Source: Meghimatium bilineatum
Taxonomy: Eukaryota; Mollusca; Gastropoda; Stylommatophora; Philomycidae
NCBI GenBank assembly: GCA_034231615.1
Contig: CM067306.1
Span: 40,091,101-40,155,100 of the forward strand
Direction: 5' to 3'
DNA: 64,000 bases
Below the pieces are notes generated by a model. It searched no databases and was not told the DNA's origin. It worked only from the letters and a program-made list of their open reading frames with translations. Numbering within the stretch: the stretch's first letter is position 1; the number at the start of each line of letters is the position of its first letter. This document shows, piece after piece, positions 43,309-55,560 of this stretch. The position numbers were made by a program, and so were the translations under genes.

Positions 43309-44493
43309 CTAGTTTTGCACTTTATCTAGATCTTGTAATGTGGTGTTTGATGCAGGATACCACGCAGCTGAACCATATTCCAGGTGTGGTCTTATGCCTT
43401 GCTGGTATACTTTACTGAGTATATTTCCACTGGCTCCCCATGTGGTTCCACTTAGTTTTCTCAGGATAGCTAACTTCCTCCTGGCTTTTGTTGTTGCTTT
43501 GTTTATGTGCTGCTTCCATGTCAGCTTATCATCAAAGGTAATTCCGAGGTATGTGGGTTGTTTGTCTTCTTTCAAGAGCTCTCCATCTATCTTGATATGA
43601 CCAGCTTTTTGGTTTGGTGAGAGGGTAAAGAGCGTAGTGCTGCACTTTTCTGTGTTAATGCTGACGCACCATCTATTTGCCCATAAGGTTAGGGCATCAA
43701 TCGCTCTTTGTATTTGTTTAGTGGCCACTGTTGCATGTTCTTCCGTGCACCAGATCACCAGGTCGTCAGCATACATTGCCACTTTGATCCCGTGTGGTAG
43801 TTCAGCAACTAGGTCATTGATGTAAACCAAGAAAAGTGTGGGTGACAGGACTCCTCCCTGGGTGACTCCATGACGCAGTAGAAATGTCTTGCTCTTGCGA
43901 CCATCTAATTGTACCCTGGCTCTTCTAATATGCAGGTATGCTTTTACCCATTTGTACATTCTTGAGCTAACCCTGCAATTTCGCAATTTCATTAGGAGCC
44001 CTTCTTTCCAGACCTTATCAAATGCTTTCCTGAGGTCTATCCATGCTGCTAGTACCAGTTTCTTTTCTTGGAAGGCATCCTCAATCTCTTGGGAGAGGTA
44101 GGTTGCCTGATCTTCAGTAGAGTAGCACTGTCTGAAACCTTCTTGCTGTGATACCAGAAGGTTTTCACTTTCAAGGTGCCACTGCATCCTAAGATTGATA
44201 ATGCGTTCCATAGTTTTACATAGACAGCTTGTGAGGCTGATGGGCCTGTAGTTGGAGACTGTGTTGCCATCTTTTCCTGATTTGAGGAGTGGTATCATTA
44301 TTGCTTCTCTCCATGCCTGTGGTACATTACCTGTGGACCAGCTTGTGTTAAAGATCTGCAGCAGCTTTGCTCTTGCTGCAATTCCCATGTTTCTAATCAT
44401 TCCATTGGACACTCCATCAGCTCCAGGGGACTTTTTCATTTTCAATTTGGATATTGCATGCTCCAGTTCTCTCATTGTGATTAGTGCCTCCAT
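43309..44493 (-). pseudogene. LINE reverse transcriptase domain
   Basis: 394 residues. KKSPGADGVSNGMIR (20-34) and NYRPISLTSCLCKTMERI (81-98) are fingers motifs. The first catalytic Asp lies in WIDLRKAFDKVW (151-162). GVTQGGVLSPTLF (209-221) and AMYADDLVIW (239-248) complete the palm with both Asp residues intact. The thumb includes YLGITFDDKLTWKQHI. The frame ends in LDKVQN followed by TAG at 43309-43311; the RNase H segment continues in the same frame after it, so this is a simple nonsense mutation. The upstream residues between EEP and RT carry a stop and a frameshift. Confidence 0.93.
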
Positions 44494-44696
44494 GACTTCA
44501 GGTATAGGTTCGCCTTGTCCAATGTTTTGCTGGTTCTCTCGAACCTCCTGTTGTTTTTCTGGGCTAACTTTGACGTTATTGTCTTCTGCAAAGGAATCTG
44601 CAAATTAATCAGCTGCATGTTTACCTGTTAAAATGTTTCTATCTTTATAAAGTGTGATCCTGGTATTTCTCCCTGTACCTTCATCATTTAGTTGTT

Positions 44697-45977
44697 TTAC
44701 AAGTTTCCATATTTTCCTAATATCTCTTTTTCTAGGTTCAGCGACTCTGTTTTTTCTTTCCAGCTGCTCCGTCTGGCTTGTAACTTGGCTCTTTGAAATT
44801 TAGCCTTTGTTTGCTGATATTTGTTGTGATGTTCTTGGCTAGGTCTGTTCTCAGCCTGCTGTCTAGATGTCTCCATCTCATTTTGCAGCTTTTCCAGATC
44901 ATAATTCCAGTAGAGTTTGTAGTTTTTTCGTGCCCCCCTGGGTATGGTTTTACTAGCAGCATGTAGTATACATCTATTAAATTCACTCACTGCTCTATTG
45001 ATGTCTTTGTCCAGGTTCATGTCCTTAGCTAGAACACTGGTTAAATGCTGGTATATTTTCCAGTCTGCCCTTTTATAGTTCCACCTAGTGAGCGTGCTGC
45101 TGTCCTTGGTAAATTCATTGTGAATTTCCAGAAATACTTGTCTGTGGTCACTACCCCCAAGCTGCTTTCCAACGACACGTGTGATGTTCCATTCCAAGCC
45201 TGGTGAGTGGAATGCCAGGTCTGGTGTAGAGGTGGTGTGCCATGCTCTCGAGTAGAAAGTTGGTGAGTCTGCTGGCTGGTTAATAAGAATGAGATTATTT
45301 TCATCCTGCCAGCTCTCAAGTTCCTCACCTCTCTTGTCGATATGATCGTAGCCCCAGCTCTGAGAGTGGCTGTTGGAGTCAACACACACCATAAGTCTCT
45401 CTTTGTCTGGTATTGTGTCTAGTGCCAATGGTTTTTCATTTGGGCAGTAGTGGTTCAGGATATGTAATTCTGCACTGTCTGTTTTTAGGTGGAGCATCTG
45501 GTATTCTGTCCCTTCAATATATACTTCCAGCTGACATTCGCTGATATTGTTTTTAACAAGTGTCAGAATTCCACCCTTTCGCCTGTCCTTTCTGTCAGAC
45601 CGGTAGCACTGGTAGCCTCTGATTTTGAAGGTTATGTGGCTGCTGAGGTGTGTTTCTTGGATACTGCATATATTCACTTGTTCTTCACTGAGGACATTTT
45701 CAAGTTCCAATTTTTTGCTGTATCCATCTCTTTTACTGTTGACACCCTCAGCATTCCAGTGCATTATTTTTATTGGTCGTTTGTTTGTTTGGCCAGTAGC
45801 TCTATTCCCTTGCCTTTTAGCTCCTCGGGCCAATTGAGAAGGACTTCCAGTAACTGAGGTTGGGTCCTTTCGAGGTATAGGACCCGGCACCGTCCCTGCC
45901 TGAACGTCCGCCACAGAGCAGGCACCATAACTATTTATAAATACAGACATGTTTCCATTGTGTTTTGTGCGTGGCAT
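44697..45977 (-). pseudogene. LINE endonuclease (EEP) domain
   Basis: 426 residues from an ATG at 45977. Residues 1-67 are a Gly/Pro/Arg-rich leader without zinc knuckles. From 68 the exonuclease-endonuclease-phosphatase fold follows: HWNAEGV (73-79), the catalytic Glu in QETHL (107-111), VDSNSH (199-204), TPDL (251-254) and the C-terminal GSDHRQV (275-281), so key residues are intact. The enzyme nicks target DNA to prime reverse transcription. The frame ends at 44697 because of a shift: the next frame contains RKIWKLVKQLNDEG, which should follow. The T6 run at 44750-44755 is the likely site. An in-frame TAA at 44605-44607 adds a second break before the RT. Confidence 0.88.
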
Positions 45978-46309
45978 CCTGATTATCTGTGCGCCTTTTG
46001 GCTGGATGCCTTCGTCTTCAGCACTCTGCTTACGTGGGCCGGACTATGGTCCTGCTCGAGTGGGACTGCCCGACCAGTCTTAGTTTTCAGCCCCTGATAG
46101 TTGAACTAAGCCCCATCACCACTGCACGGTGCTGGCCTCGATGGGGAAGTCTGACACAAAAAAGCAGATGTAATATCTGCTGATCTGCACTTCTTCGTCC
46201 TCCATGGGGATTGTTTTGTTGAAGATACAAGTAAGACACGATGTGACAATTATGATTTTTTCCACTCGTAACAGGTTGTCATCTTATCCAACAACTTCAC
46301 TTAGTCGCC

Positions 46310-47130
46310 CACTGAAACATGGATGACAAAGAAGACAACAGACATATTCTTTGCAACCTAAACTAGACTTCCAGTCCAGAATGGCCACACAGGCGAAATC
46401 TTGGACATCAGAGATCAGAATAAGAGACTCTGGTTTGCTACAGGGATCCCCATTGTCTCTAAGTTTTTTTTCGATGTATAAGCTTACAGCTTAAAACTGT
46501 ACAATAGCACACTTCGTTGTCCGCTCTCCGTTCCAGCATCCATCCAATAGGATGTAGACTTAAAGTCCCAGTCAGATGTTGATTATGTTATCTTCAGTTC
46601 TTTCCCGAGAGGACACAATGTCTTCCCTCACCTATGGTCCATTTATGTAATCGTTGTATATATACGTCACAAACTCGCTGTAGACATTATGCAGGTCATC
46701 CTAAACCAATTTGCAGAATCCTGCAACATCTTTGCGCTCACTATCTATTGAGAAAGATCGAAACGCGAAATGAAATGTCCAAGGAAGACTATTGGAGTCA
46801 CCAGATCACCAGACTCGACAAAATGCGCAGTGATAATACACGAAAGATAATAAGTATCACATTATGCATAGAATATATAGAGAAACAATAGATCAAATGG
46901 TTTGGGCATCTTATGAGGACGAACGATCTACTTCCCATAAGTGTTTATAACAAGCTGGAATCATGATACAGAGCCAATGACATATCTAGGAAAAGATGGA
47001 TAGACAACATCAAGATCATCCTGAATAAATATGACTATATCTCAACCAGAGCAACACAACTGGCTCTGGAACGCAGACTACATCTCCTTCACAAACCCCT
47101 AGGCTCAACGGAAAGTGTGGAATCTACAAA
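46310..47130 (+). pseudogene. LINE-5 relic (RT motif and C-terminus)
   Basis: At about 46415-46480 a frame reads SEIRIRDSGLLQGSPLSLSF, the RT motif G-L-x-Q-G-S-x-L-S-P. Further on, SRKRWIDNIKIILNKYDY and STRATQLALERRLH (46985-47085) form the C-terminal basic tail. Stops and deletions throughout. Related to 8975-9377. Confidence 0.55.
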
Positions 47131-47228
47131 ACACAAACTAGGGATAGACAATAAACAATATCAACACAAATAAAACAATGGTCGTGTATCAGCCCGCACC
47201 AAATTATCAACATTTTTATCTTCGTATA

Positions 47229-47434
47229 AAGGTAAAGGTAAAGGTAGGTCCCATGGCATCTGCCGTCGGGGATGAAGATAACTCTTCATGTACTAAGCCG
47301 CAGCAACTATTAGGTGGGGTGGCCAGTTCCCTTCCTTGCTGTTTTTTACCTTCCCTAACTCATGCGTCAGGTACTCATTTACAGCTGAGTCGACTGGAGG
47401 AGTGGTTGTGTCAAGTGAGAAATCACAACCCGGA
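47229..47434 (-). mobile_element. SINE-B copy with 14-bp target-site duplication
   Basis: TTTATCTTCGTATA occurs at 47215-47228 and 47435-47448. On the minus strand the element ends in repeated TACCTTT units (AAGGTAAAGGTAAAGGTAGG in plus), a simple-repeat 3' tail. The central block CTCCAGTCGACTCAGCTGTA then AATGAGTACC resembles the body of SINE-C. Confidence 0.92.
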
Positions 47435-47634
47435 TTTATCTTCGTATACAAATCAAATAAGAAGAGCTTTCAACGGTCAATAGTTTTACACGCAAAGCCT
47501 GTACAGCACTCTCTCACAAGCTGTAAACTACGACACTGGGGTAAACAACAGAATAGCGAAAGACAGTGCCACCTTTAGATAAGACTATACCCAAATGTAT
47601 GGGATAGAAGGGAAATAACAATTACAAACTCACA

Positions 47635-48255
47635 GTTTACCAGGCAGCAGTAATATTATCACTTCTTTATGCCTGTGAAACATGGACAGCATATGCCAGA
47701 CACGCTAGAAGATATCTAACTTCCATTAGTGGGATAAAATACCAGACAGTGAAGTAAGTCTAAGTCTGCAATCATTCATGCAATGAATGTTGATAAAGGC
47801 GCCTACACACTGAGCAGGATACATGGGTCGCATAAAAGATCGTGGTCTATTAAAACAGCTGATATACGAAGAACTTCAAACTGGCTCCCGCAAGGCCGGA
47901 GGACAGAAGAAGTGTTTTAAAGACAGTCTTAAGACATCAATGACTCACTTCAACATAAGGACAAATTTATGAGAGAATCTTGCGCAAGACAGATCTAACT
48001 GGAGTCACCGAATCAAAAGTGGTGCAACAGCTACAGAGAATCTCAGACACGATGCTGTGCAACAGAAACGTGCTAGAAGAAAGGCAAAAGCTGCTCAATG
48101 TCCCACAGACTCCTCCCATACATGCTCAGAGTGCCCTAAAAGAATTCCAGACACTCATAAGACTCAGTAGCCACAGTCCGACACCGCAGACATCATCATC
48201 AAAAGTTGAGCTGTATGGTCATTGTCGAAGACGATGAACGAACAACGTTATCAAC
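47635..48255 (+). pseudogene. LINE-Z C-terminal relic
   Basis: Frames give YQAAVILSLLYACETWTAYA, a basic region, then ARRKAKAAQCPTDSSHTCSE with CPKR, a decayed finger. It ends TGGTCATTGTCGAAGACGAT then GAACGAACAACG, the LINE-Z 3' end. Closest to the 24565-24880 subtype. Confidence 0.7.
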
Positions 48256-48259
48256 TCTA

Positions 48260-48730
48260 GCAATGTATTCTTGATTCTGTAGTCAGTCAATGACCTCTCT
48301 TATTTGGTCGGCCCAAGGCGAACTATAGAGGAAACGATAAAACTACAAACATCCGCTCATATGATGCCTTTTTTTTTTACCTATTTTTGACTCATCAACA
48401 GCTCACAACACAATACTGCCCTACCACGCGTCACACGGTGAGGTTACTGGCGTGTCGCTAATCAATGAAAGTACTAGACAGCCTCTCGTAGTGACGTAAA
48501 ATATATTTTGTGCTATGCATTGTTATGGTCGATAATCAGGATTGGCCCCCGATGAGCGGATGTTTACGTTAGGGTTATCTTACCTTCTCTATAGTTAACC
48601 TTGGTGGGTCATAAGGGCTGTTCATAAATAAAGTCAACAGTTATGTTATGTGGGAGGGGGGGCTTGAAAAGTATACCAGTTACTGACACGAGGGAGGGGA
48701 GTGTTACTAAATATTACGTATACAAATAGT
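48260..48730. other. No recognisable feature
   Basis: No motif or repeat seen. Confidence 0.35.
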
Positions 48731-48734
48731 ATAC

Positions 48735-48754
48735 ATATATATATATATACATAT

Positions 48755-48785
<31 letters not shown>

Positions 48786-48786
48786 T
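48735..48786. repeat. (TA)n/(CATA)n microsatellite
   Basis: Imperfect ATATACATATATACAT run. Confidence 0.95.
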
Positions 48787-48938
48787 AAATGATTCACTGC
48801 GGGGAAAGGTGAGAACTATTTAATACTAGAAGCTTAGCTCGGTGGTGCCCGGGCGAGAATGAAAAAAAAGGTGAATTTCAGTATACAATTAAGAACAAAA
48901 TTTGTCTTGCGAATGAAATCAAACAAAAGAAAACAACA

Positions 48939-49194
48939 TATTCTTCTTCTTCTGCGTTCGTTCTCAAACTCCTGCAGATTAGCAGAACGGAATGCGTTGT
49001 GTCATGGTTTACAGCATTGCTGCGATACCTGCGCTTTTCGGCCTGACACATCCGGCCTTTTGTCACTGACCCCATATGGGATGGGACAGCCAACTCCATC
49101 CCATAACCTCCTTAGTCGCCTTTTACGACATGCGTGGAAGGTAAACAGTGTAACTATTCTTTGCTCCATTTTCGGACCCCGGCAACACAAGGGC
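48939..49194 (-). mobile_element. SINE-A copy with target-site duplication
   Basis: GAAAACAACA flanks it at 48929-48938 and 49195-49204. The copy has lost about 20 bp after GATTAGCAG and another short segment near CCGGCCTTTTGTCACTG. Confidence 0.9.
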
Positions 49195-49204
49195 GAAAAC
49201 AACA

Positions 49205-50147
<943 letters not shown>

Positions 50148-50223
50148 AGTTTCCGTGACTATCGACTAATAAGTCGATAGGTCTATGTGCACGCTACTTA
50201 CGCGCTCCGTCCAAAATGGTCAT

Positions 50224-50292
50224 GGAAATGCGTCTTTATCAACACTTCGTTTCTTTAAATGATGTATGTATTTTGTTTCGTTAAAAAGTGGC
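50224..50292. repeat. Family H copy
   Basis: AAATGCGTCTTTATCAACAC then TTCGTTTCTTTAAAT and a second TTTCGTTAAA, like 172-213. Confidence 0.45.
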
Positions 50293-50544
50293 TACAGCTG
50301 CCCTCAATGTATCATGTATGTATATATAAAGTGCTTGGATTTGAAATTGAAGATGTTGAATCTTTGAAAATAGGAAACACAAATTATAATGTTTATGTCA
50401 TACTTTTGGTGAAAAATATTTTCTGGGAAGGAAGGGTAATTTATTATTTTTTTATATAAAACGGAGGGTCAAGAATAGACAACAAACTGTTAACGTAATT
50501 TATAAATAGCCCCCAGATCTCCTCAGTATTGTGCAATTAACCAC

Positions 50545-50725
50545 AGCATTTAACGCCAATATGTCCGCTTTTCTTTTGCACCTGACTCCTGCATGACGTC
50601 AGTATATCTATGTAATACTTCGGATACCCATGCTATTCAATACCGTGACCTGCTCCTTTCTTAACCTACACATTTCCATCTTAAATAATATGCTTTGTGA
50701 GTCTGATTGTGCCCAATAGTCAATT
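50545..50725 (+). repeat. Family K copy
   Basis: CACCTGACTCCTGCATGACG, ACCTGCTCCTTTCTTAACCT and ATGCTTTGTGAGTCTGATTG follow the order of 5145-5325. Confidence 0.55.
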
Positions 50726-51096
50726 TAAGACATGTTGGGAAACAAAATTTCTAAAGTGACTCATTTGGTGTTTTTTTCTATAATTTTCATTGGTCACGTC
50801 GTCTCTACTTTGTATCAACAGCCAATGAAAATCGCAGTAAAAGTTAAACTAGTCACTTTAGAAGACTTTTACAATAAGTCCTCGAGTCCTATATTTGCGA
50901 GTGATGACGGTCATAAAGCATCATGGTCTGTGATTTGGTGTATTTGGGTGCGACAGTCACTCCTTCTATCTCCAATTTCACTCTCGATGTGGTAGTGGAG
51001 TAGGCAGGTGATTTCTGAAACACCTTCCTGCCATTCATGTACGCGCTTTTTCATTTCTGTTTTTAATGAACCATCTAGAATATGATTGCGTGTCGC

Positions 51097-52935
51097 GGTG
51101 TTGAATGAACCATGTAGCGGTGTTGAATAAACCATGTTGCGGTGTTGAATAAACCATGTAGCGGTGTTGAATAAACCATGTAGCGGTGTTGAATGAACCA
51201 TGTTGTGGTGTTGAATAAACCATGTAGCGGTGTTGAATGAACCATGTTGTGGTGTTGAATAAACCATGTAGCGGTGTTGAATGAACCATGTTGCGGTGTT
51301 GAATGAACCATATTGCGGTGTTGAATGAACCATGTAGCGGTGTTGAATGAACCATGTTGCGGTGTTGAATGAACCATATTGCGGTGTTGAATGAACCATG
51401 TTGCGGTGTTGAATGAACCATGTTGCGGTGTTGAATGAACCATGTTGCGGTGTTGAATGAACCATGTTGCGGTGTTGAATGAACCATATTGCGGTGTTGA
51501 ATGAACCATGTTGCGGTGTTGAATGAACCATGTTGCGGTGTTGAATGAACCATATTGCGGTGTTGAATGAACCATGTAGCGGTGTTGAATGAACCATGTA
51601 GCGGTGTTGAATGAACCATGTAGCGGTGTTGAATGAACCATGTAGCGGTGTTGAATGAACCATGTAGCGGTGTTGAATGAACCATGTTGCGGTGTTGAAT
51701 GAACCATGTAGCGGTGTTGAATGAACCATGTAGCGGTGTTGAATGAACCATGTAGCGGTGTTGAATGAACCATGTTGCGGTGTTGAATGAACCATGTTGC
51801 GGTGTTGAATGAACCATATAGCGGTGTTGAATGAACCATGTTGCGGTGTTGAATGAACCATGTTGCGGTGTTGAATGAACCATGTAGCGGTGTTGAATGA
51901 ACCATGTTGCGGTGTTGAATGAACCATGTTGCGGTGTTGAATGAACCATGTAGCGGTGTTGAATGAACCATGTAGCGGTGTTGAATGAACCATGTAGCGG
52001 TTTTGAATGAACCATGTTGCGGTGTTGAATGAACCATGTTGCGGTGTTGAATGAACCATGTAGCGGTGTTGAATGAACCATGTTGCGGTGTTGAATGAAC
52101 CATGTTGCGGTGTTGAATGAACCATGTTGCGGTGTTGAATGAACCATGTTGCGGTGTTGAATGAACCATGTTGCGGTGTTGAATGAACCATGTAGCGGTG
52201 TTGAATGAACCATGTTGCGGTGTTGAATGAACCATGTTGCGGTGTTGAATGAACCATGTTGCGGTGTTGAATGAACCATGTTGCGGTGTTGAATAAACCA
52301 TGTTGCGGTGTTGAATAAACCATGTAGCGGTGTTGAATGAACCATGTTGCGGTGTTGAATAAACCATGTAGCGGTGTTGAATGAACCATGTTGCGGTGTT
52401 GAATGAACCATGTTGCGGTGTTGAATGAACCATGTTGCGGTGTTGAATGAACCATGTTGCGGTGTTGAATAAACCATGTTGCGGTGTTGAATGAACCATG
52501 TTGCGGTGTTGAATGAACCATGTTGCGGTGTTGAATGAACCATGTTGCGGTGTTGAATAAACCATGTTGCGGTGTTGAATAAACCATGTAGCGGTGTTGA
52601 ATGAACCATGTTGCGGTGTTGAATAAACCATGTAGCGGTGTTGAATGAACCATGTTGCGGTGTTGAATGAACCATGTTGCGGTGTTGAATGAACCATGTT
52701 GCGGTGTTGAATGAACCATGTTGCGGTGTTGAATGAACCATGTTGCGGTGTTGAATGAACCATGTTGCGGTGTTGAATGAACCATGTTGCGGTGTTGAAT
52801 GAACCATGTTGCGGTGTTGAATAAACCATGTTGCGGTGTTGAATGAACCATGTTGCGGTGTTGAATGAACCATGTAGCGGTGTTGAATAAACCATGTAGC
52901 GGTGTTGAATGAACCATGTTGTGGTGTTGAATGCA
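51097..52935. repeat. 22-bp minisatellite, about 84 units
   Basis: Unit ACCATGTTGCGGTGTTGAAT then GA. Variants are GTAGCGG for GTTGCGG, ATATTG for ATGTTG, and AATAAACC for AATGAACC. The AATAAACC form lies only near the two ends (51120-51260, 52285-52890); ATATTG lies mainly in 51305-51560. Since 22 is not a multiple of three and the antisense has no stop in any phase, three overlapping frames of 606-677 codons run through it, all encoding the same 22-residue cycle (QHRNMVHSTPQHGSFNTATW and two more). Confidence 0.98.
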
Positions 52936-53634
52936 ACTGTACAAGCTCTTGCTGCGTCATCTCGATACGTTCATCACCGACACACTTCACCCAGTTGTAT
53001 TACTATAAAAAAAAGTGCGTTTATCAATAGGTGTCCACCGATATTGTCTATTATCTCCGTAATTACTGAGCGTATCGACTCCATATTTTGCGTGAGTGTA
53101 TTATTTCATAACTACGTTAAAGATTTATGATTAATTATTACCTAGATTGAACGGATTTATCGCAGCAGTCGTTACGAATGTCATTTTTAAGGTAGCAATT
53201 ATAATATTGTTTGTTGATTGACACACAAAAATAGACAGAGTACAGTACCATTTACCATGTTCTGTGTTTTATTTTGCACGGTCGGTTGATATCGGTAAGA
53301 AACACGTGAAATACTAAGAAGTAACACCAGATTGGTTGTTTTTTTCATAGTTAGATATTAAAATAATAGCTAAATGTCAGTTTCTTCAGGGGTGTATCTT
53401 ATATTCGACGTGTTTTTATTGTGATGTATTCAACATATCATGTTTGTGTAAATTATTACAGCGTATTATAAAGCAGCATTTACAACTATAATATAACTAT
53501 GTCTTTGAAAGTTAAATTCGTTTCACTGAAAAGTATAGCTATTAGATTGTACAAATATTGTTCACATGAGGCACGCCGCGGTACTCTATTTCTATCATAG
53601 TTTTTCTAAGCCATCAAAAAGAACACAGCACGCC

Positions 53635-54761
53635 ATGGGTATAAACTGCAAAATACTATCAAGATGGTTACGAGAAGATACCCATAATTTAAAAAAAAAT
53701 AAACGAGAGAAAGAAGAAATGTTGTAGATAGTTTCAATGAATAAATTATTAAGAGCAACTCATAGACTTTTGGATTGCAAAGAAGCAGTGACAATAAAGA
53801 CATTGAAAACATATCTAGAAAAGAAGGACATTCACATTTCGAAAACTAGATTATGGAGACCTGTAAAGGGTTCAGGATTTACATTTATCAAATATACATG
53901 TGGCAGAAGCGTCATTTGTGAGAAACCTCATCTAGTAACTATCAGAAGTAAATATCTGAGGCAAATTAGGGAGATGCATAAAGAAACTTATGATATTGTA
54001 TATATATAGATGAAACATGGATAAACTAATGAAAAGGACTGGCAATCTGTAGATGGAACTATTAAGGGATATGTACCGAGCAGTAAAGGTCAAAGATTAA
54101 TAATGGCACATGCAGGTAGCAGACAAAATGGTCTTTTGAAGAATGGTGAACTAATTTTCATTTCGAAATATACCGATAATCGAGACTACCATGCTGAGAT
54201 GAATGGTCATATATTTAGAGAGTGGACAGAGAAGACTCTACTTCCCTCAAAGATAGACCCTCCTGTCTGGTTATGGACAAGGCTTCCTACCACAATGTTG
54301 CTGCATGTGAAGATAAGATCCTTACAACCTCGTCTACTAAGGAAGACATTAATATATGGCTTAGAAAAGAGAATATTTCATTTACTGAACTGCATTTGAA
54401 ACCTGAGTTGCTGATGTTGGTAAAGAATGCACACAGAGCGAATACTTTCCACATTGATAAAATTATAGAGGAGCATGAACATAGATGTATAAGACTACCA
54501 CCGTATTATTCACATTTAAATTCAATTGAATTTGTTTGAGCTAAAATTAAAGGAGCCGCGGCAATGGAAAATAAAATCTTCAAACTTAATGATGTTCAGA
54601 AAATAGCATATTCTATGCTCTCCGATATTAACAAAGAATTCTGGATTAACTGTGAGGACCATATATTGAAAGTGGAAGAAGAATATTGGCAGAAAGATGG
54701 CTTACGCTTCATTCAACCCATTAACATTATCGATCTTTACTATTCATCGAATTCTGAATGA
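53635..54761 (+). pseudogene. Transposase remnant, DDE type with 83-residue D-E spacing
   Basis: An N-terminal helix-rich part runs from about 53635 through a TAG at 53725-53727 to SVICEKPHLVTIRSKYLRQI (53737-54009), followed by DIVYI then D-E-T-W-I in another frame: the first catalytic Asp, with the shift in the TATATA run at about 54000. HAGSRQNGL then DYHAEMN (54103-54240) is the middle. After another shift near 54258 comes LVMDKASYHNV with the second Asp, then LPPYYSHLNSIEFV with the Glu. The Trp codon after FV is TGA (54537-54539). Eighty-three residues separate Asp 2 and Glu, against 34-41 in classic Tc1/mariner; this resembles the DD82E (Sailor-type) branch. At least two frameshifts and two stops make it inactive. 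Confidence 0.85.
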
Positions 54762-55194
54762 AACAAGAAGTGCCGAAATTTTTGATAAAACAAATGATAT
54801 TATAAACAACAACACATACGAATAATTATTCGTATTACAAAATTTTCACGCACAATTGGAACCAGAAATAAATGGAATATAAGGATGATTTTGGATAGCT
54901 CGGATATGAAATAAACAAGAAAACATGCAACAACTACAGAATAATTAAAATGTGTATTCAGAAAAAAACTTATTTAAACAAACACATTTGTCAAGCACAT
55001 AGATACCCAAGTTTATGCCTGGTACAAGTATAAATATTTAAACTGCAGAAGCCAGATAATATTTATATTAACAAGAAGAACTAACAGAACAGAAGTAATA
55101 TAATATACTCAAGAGCCATACCAAACATGTGTATAGACAACGATAATAAAACAGTGAAGTTGTTGGAAAAACAAATTTAAAAAGCAAAAGGAAA

Positions 55195-55560
55195 GACATG
55201 TGAAATCAGAGGCAGACCATGCAAAAATGAAATCACAGATATAAAGCTCACAAGCAGCACATAAGAAGGAATTCTGCAGAGAACACTTCTACTTGTAACA
55301 ACGAAAGTTAAACAAGGGCCATAACATATAGATAGAGATATAGATAGACAATAAAAAAAGATTATAAACGAATACTAGGTATAAACGAGAAGAAATTGAA
55401 TTTTGATAACATCAATGTAATAGAGCACATATTAAAACAACGCAGTCAGTCTGAGATAAATCAAACTGAAAGGTTTCTGATAAGAGGTGAAAAACGTACG
55501 GTCTAGACTGATAATATTAAGTGCTGGACAAGTATAATTTTCTCTTAATTGTAGAATGCT
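55195..55560 (+). pseudogene. LINE scraps nested in the DNA transposon
   Basis: 55195-55350 reads IRGRPCKNEITDIKLTSS with stops, matching the C-terminus at 58630-58850 (KRWITEIKEARGTRLQTAHK). 55430-55540 gives ERFLIRGEKRTV and TDNIKCWT, the tail of another LINE type. Both are in the region before the right inverted repeat. Confidence 0.5.

Larger units (their letters stand above)
42090..46145 (-). mobile_element. Full-length EEP-RT-RNase H LINE (non-LTR retrotransposon), inactive
   Basis: A perfect 12-bp duplication GAAGTCTGACAC (42078-42089 and 46146-46157) brackets 4,056 bp. On the minus strand the element has a 168-bp 5' leader (46145-45978), one long coding region (45977-42197) for an apurinic-type endonuclease, reverse transcriptase and RNase H, and a 107-bp 3' UTR ending in (GAA)n at 42090-42108. 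RNase H after the RT places it with the I-like group of LINEs. No separate ORF1 (gag-like) fits in the leader, unusual for that group except Ingi/Vingi-type elements. It is dead: two frameshifts in homopolymers (44750-44755, 42719-42725), stops at 44605-44607 and 43309-43311, and a catalytic Asp to Asn change. A truncated relative lies at 15367-15610. Confidence 0.92.

Noticed and set aside
50911..52990. Three overlapping minus-strand ORFs of 606-677 codons
   Set aside because: All are the 22-bp minisatellite read in three phases; the same 22-residue cycle appears in each. No signal, domain or splice evidence supports a protein.
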